NCBI GenBank assembly: GCA_021820645.1
Contig: JAKADJ010000099.1
Coordinates: forward strand, 1-7,613
Reading direction: 5' to 3'
Origin: Bacillota bacterium
GTDB lineage: Bacteria > Bacillota_E > Sulfobacillia > Sulfobacillales > Sulfobacillaceae
Length of the DNA stretch: 7,613 nt
Shown: positions 6,100 to 7,613 of the stretch, piece by piece
Position numbering within the stretch: the stretch's first letter is position 1
Layout: every line of letters starts with the position of its first letter
Notes under the pieces: generated by a model
What the model was told of the DNA's origin: nothing
Databases searched by the model: none
Seen by the model: only the letters and a program-made list of their open reading frames with translations
Made by a program: the position numbers and the translations under genes

Positions 6100-6128
6100 T
6101 TGACACCAGGATGCCGCTTTCCTAGGAT
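6100..6128 (+). promoter_or_regulatory. Sigma-A promoter of the cobU-cbiB operon
   Basis: A consensus -35 TTGACA (6100-6105), an ideal 17-base spacer and a -10 TAGGAT (6123-6128) are the best promoter match in the window. The start would be near 6135, leaving a leader of about 50 bases before cobU. That is too short for a cobalamin riboswitch. Confidence 0.7.
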
Positions 6129-6186
6129 GGGAGACAAACATTGCGAAAGTACGTTAGGGCTGTTGGGGCGAGGACCGGTGATACAC

Positions 6187-6723
6187 ATGAGCTATTCCCT
6201 AATAATCGGTGGGGCAAAAAGCGGCAAGAGCCGCTATGCGGAAGAGCGCGCATACGAACTGTCGATGCAAACCGGTTGGCCCGTTACCTATCTGGCTACC
6301 GCGACCGTGACGGACCCGGAGATGGCTAACCGTATCGCCCAACACCGAGAGAGGCGTCCGTCGTCATGGGTCACCATCGAAGAAGCCTTGAATATCCGGG
6401 ACTGGCTCAAAGAGCCCCATGATCCGACGGTGGTGCTCCTGGATTGCCTCTCGCTTTTGCTCAATAACTGGATGTTTTCCGAGCCCGAGAAACTTTGGCT
6501 TACCCGACAGAACCAATTTTACGACGCCCTTGTCGCGTTTCCCTACCCCATCATCGTGGTGAGTAACGAAGTTGGGCAAGGCATTGTGCCGGATAATCGC
6601 GTCGCCCGTCAGTATCGCGATCAATTGGGGCGCTTCAATCAACAATTGGCAGCCACCGCCGATCCGGCCATTTTCATGGTTGCGGGCCTGCCTGTCGATC
6701 TCCGTAAAATGGGTCCCGCATGA
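6187..6723 (+). CDS. cobU: Adenosylcobinamide kinase / adenosylcobinamide-phosphate guanylyltransferase
   Basis: This 178-residue bifunctional cytoplasmic enzyme of the cobalamin nucleotide-loop pathway phosphorylates adenosylcobinamide and transfers GMP to give adenosylcobinamide-GDP. The P-loop GGAKSGKS is at 8-15. YLATATVTDPEMANRIAQHRERR contains the likely guanylylated histidine (His53). VLLDCLSLLLNN (83-94), SNEVGQGIVP (126-135) and the closing VAGLPVDLRK are all CobU hallmarks, and the length is normal. The ATG at 6187 puts the P-loop at the usual distance from the N-terminus. A GTG three codons earlier (6178) is an alternative: GAGGA at 6170-6174 is 12 bases from the ATG and only 3 from the GTG. 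A longer in-frame reading from 6100 would start inside the promoter and is not real. cbiB overlaps its end. Confidence 0.95.
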   Translation: MSYSLIIGGAKSGKSRYAEERAYELSMQTGWPVTYLATATVTDPEMANRIAQHRERRPSSWVTIEEALNIRDWLKEPHDPTVVLLDCLSLLLNNWMFSEPEKLWLTRQNQFYDALVAFPYPIIVVSNEVGQGIVPDNRVARQYRDQLGRFNQQLAATADPAIFMVAGLPVDLRKMGPA

Positions 6724-7613
6724 TCGGGGGTACCCTTGGGACCACGACTCTAGCCCTGGGTGTTGACGCCTTAGTAGGCGATCCCGCGTTCATGCCCCAT
6801 CCGGTTCGACTGATCGGGAGCACCATCCACGCGGTTGATCAGAAGGCCAATCACTCCGATCTTGGCCCGTCCCGACTACGTTGGCGAGGGCTAGCCCTCG
6901 CACTCGTCATTCCGATAGCCAGCATAGCCGCCACCTGGGCTTTGGTACGAATCGCCACCACCCTATGGCCAGTCCTGGGATATGCTTTAGCGATTTGGCT
7001 GACATCCACCACCATTGCCTGCAAAGGTCTCTACCAGGCGGGACAGGCCGTCCTAGACCCGCTTAGACACAAAGATCTCCAAGCAGCTCGCCATGCAACC
7101 AGCATGATTGTGGGCCGGGATACCGCTAATCTTTCGGAATCTGAGGTGGTACGCGCCACGGTCGAAACCTTAGCCGAAAACCTAGTCGATGGCGTGGTGG
7201 CTCCCGTCTTTTATGCAGTACTGGGAGGCGCCCCCTTGGCGATGGCCTATCGGTCCGTCAACACCTTAGACTCGATGGTCGGCTACAAGAATCCGCGCTA
7301 TCAAGAGTTCGGCTGGGCCTCGGCCCGGCTCGACGATTTGGCGAATTATATACCGGCCCGAATCACCGCAGTTCTTTTGTTTCTGGTTATGGCGGGGCTA
7401 CGCCTCTTCCCGTTCAGGGCTTGGCAGACCATGCGCCATGATGCGTCTAAACATCCGAGCCCCAATGCCGGCATCCCCGAGTCGATGATGGCCGGTGGCT
7501 TAGGGGTGCAGCTAGGCGGTACCAATCTTTATGCGGGCCGCGCCTCACACCGAGCACTGATGGGCGAACCCCTTCACCGATTGAGTGTGGATCACATCAA
7601 CCAAGCCATGCAA
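6720..7613 (+). CDS. cbiB: Adenosylcobinamide-phosphate synthase CbiB/CobD, 3' end cut by window edge
   Basis: This integral membrane enzyme attaches aminopropanol (phosphate) to adenosylcobyric acid to give adenosylcobinamide (phosphate), the substrate stage before CobU. The visible 298 residues carry the family motifs in order: GDPAFMPHPVRLIG (20-33); hydrophobic segments near 57-79 and 84-100; ETLAENLVDGVVAPVFYAV (149-167); RSVNTLDSMVGYKN (178-191); ARLDDLANYIPARI (202-215); a membrane segment around 216-230; and HPSPNAGIPESMMAGGLGVQ (245-264). Family members are about 310-320 residues, so only a few codons are missing on the right. The ATG at 6720 overlaps the cobU TGA in an ATGA arrangement, which indicates translational coupling in one operon. 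Other nucleotide-loop genes probably follow outside the window. Confidence 0.95.
   Translation, partial: MIGGTLGTTTLALGVDALVGDPAFMPHPVRLIGSTIHAVDQKANHSDLGPSRLRWRGLALALVIPIASIAATWALVRIATTLWPVLGYALAIWLTSTTIACKGLYQAGQAVLDPLRHKDLQAARHATSMIVGRDTANLSESEVVRATVETLAENLVDGVVAPVFYAVLGGAPLAMAYRSVNTLDSMVGYKNPRYQEFGWASARLDDLANYIPARITAVLLFLVMAGLRLFPFRAWQTMRHDASKHPSPNAGIPESMMAGGLGVQLGGTNLYAGRASHRALMGEPLHRLSVDHINQAMQ

Noticed and set aside
5840..6100. Possible cobalamin riboswitch upstream of cobU (GGCAGG and CCTGCC-like pieces near 5866-5900)
   Set aside because: The pieces lie on the wrong strand for cobU. The 16-base B12 box and the GCCACTG core are missing, and a better promoter lies downstream of the region.
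5912..6103. 63-codon plus-strand frame in the wrbA-cobU gap
   Set aside because: There is no ribosome binding site, the composition is low-grade, and its end runs into the -35 element of the cobU promoter.
6100..6186. N-terminal extension of CobU from 6100
   Set aside because: It would begin inside the promoter and add 29 residues before the P-loop, which family members place at the very N-terminus.

Overview
The window looks like chromosomal DNA of a Gram-positive bacterium of the Bacillota (Firmicutes) with moderate to moderately high GC. The evidence is a lipoprotein substrate-binding protein, AGGAGG-type ribosome binding sites, frequent GTG/TTG starts, sigma-A-like promoters and a c-di-AMP (ydaO-yuaA type) riboswitch with a Rho-independent terminator. 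A Sulfobacillus-like lineage is a guess from general protein character and cannot be proven from the sequence alone.

Left part (1-4190, all on the minus strand, read right to left). A c-di-AMP riboswitch and an expression-platform terminator form the leader of an operon. The operon encodes a complete ABC importer of the taurine/sulfonate class in the order permease (tauC-like), lipoprotein binding protein (tauA-like), ATPase (tauB-like). A MarR-family regulator and an ATP-NAD kinase/AcoX-like protein follow in the same direction; the latter runs off the left edge. No sulfonate-degrading enzyme (TauD, Xsc, Tpa, SsuD) is visible. The importer is therefore either fed into metabolism elsewhere or serves as an osmolyte transporter. 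The second option is attractive because c-di-AMP riboswitches typically control osmolyte, potassium and cell-wall genes.

Middle (4191-5738). A divergent intergenic region carries a good plus-strand promoter and leads into a histidine-phosphatase (phosphoglycerate-mutase-like) gene that starts with TTG and ends in a terminator hairpin. Converging on it is a wrbA-type flavodoxin-like NAD(P)H:quinone oxidoreductase gene on the minus strand.

Right part (5739-7613). A roughly 450-base gap has no recognisable gene. It ends in a near-consensus promoter (TTGACA, 17-base spacer, TAGGAT) for a cobalamin nucleotide-loop/aminopropanol operon: cobU, then cbiB (cobD) with ATGA-type overlap. The second gene is cut by the right edge. 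No cobalamin riboswitch was found in front of it. The histidine phosphatase may supply the CobC (alpha-ribazole phosphatase) step, but this is only contextual.

The most interesting element is the c-di-AMP riboswitch in front of a taurine/sulfonate-type ABC importer.
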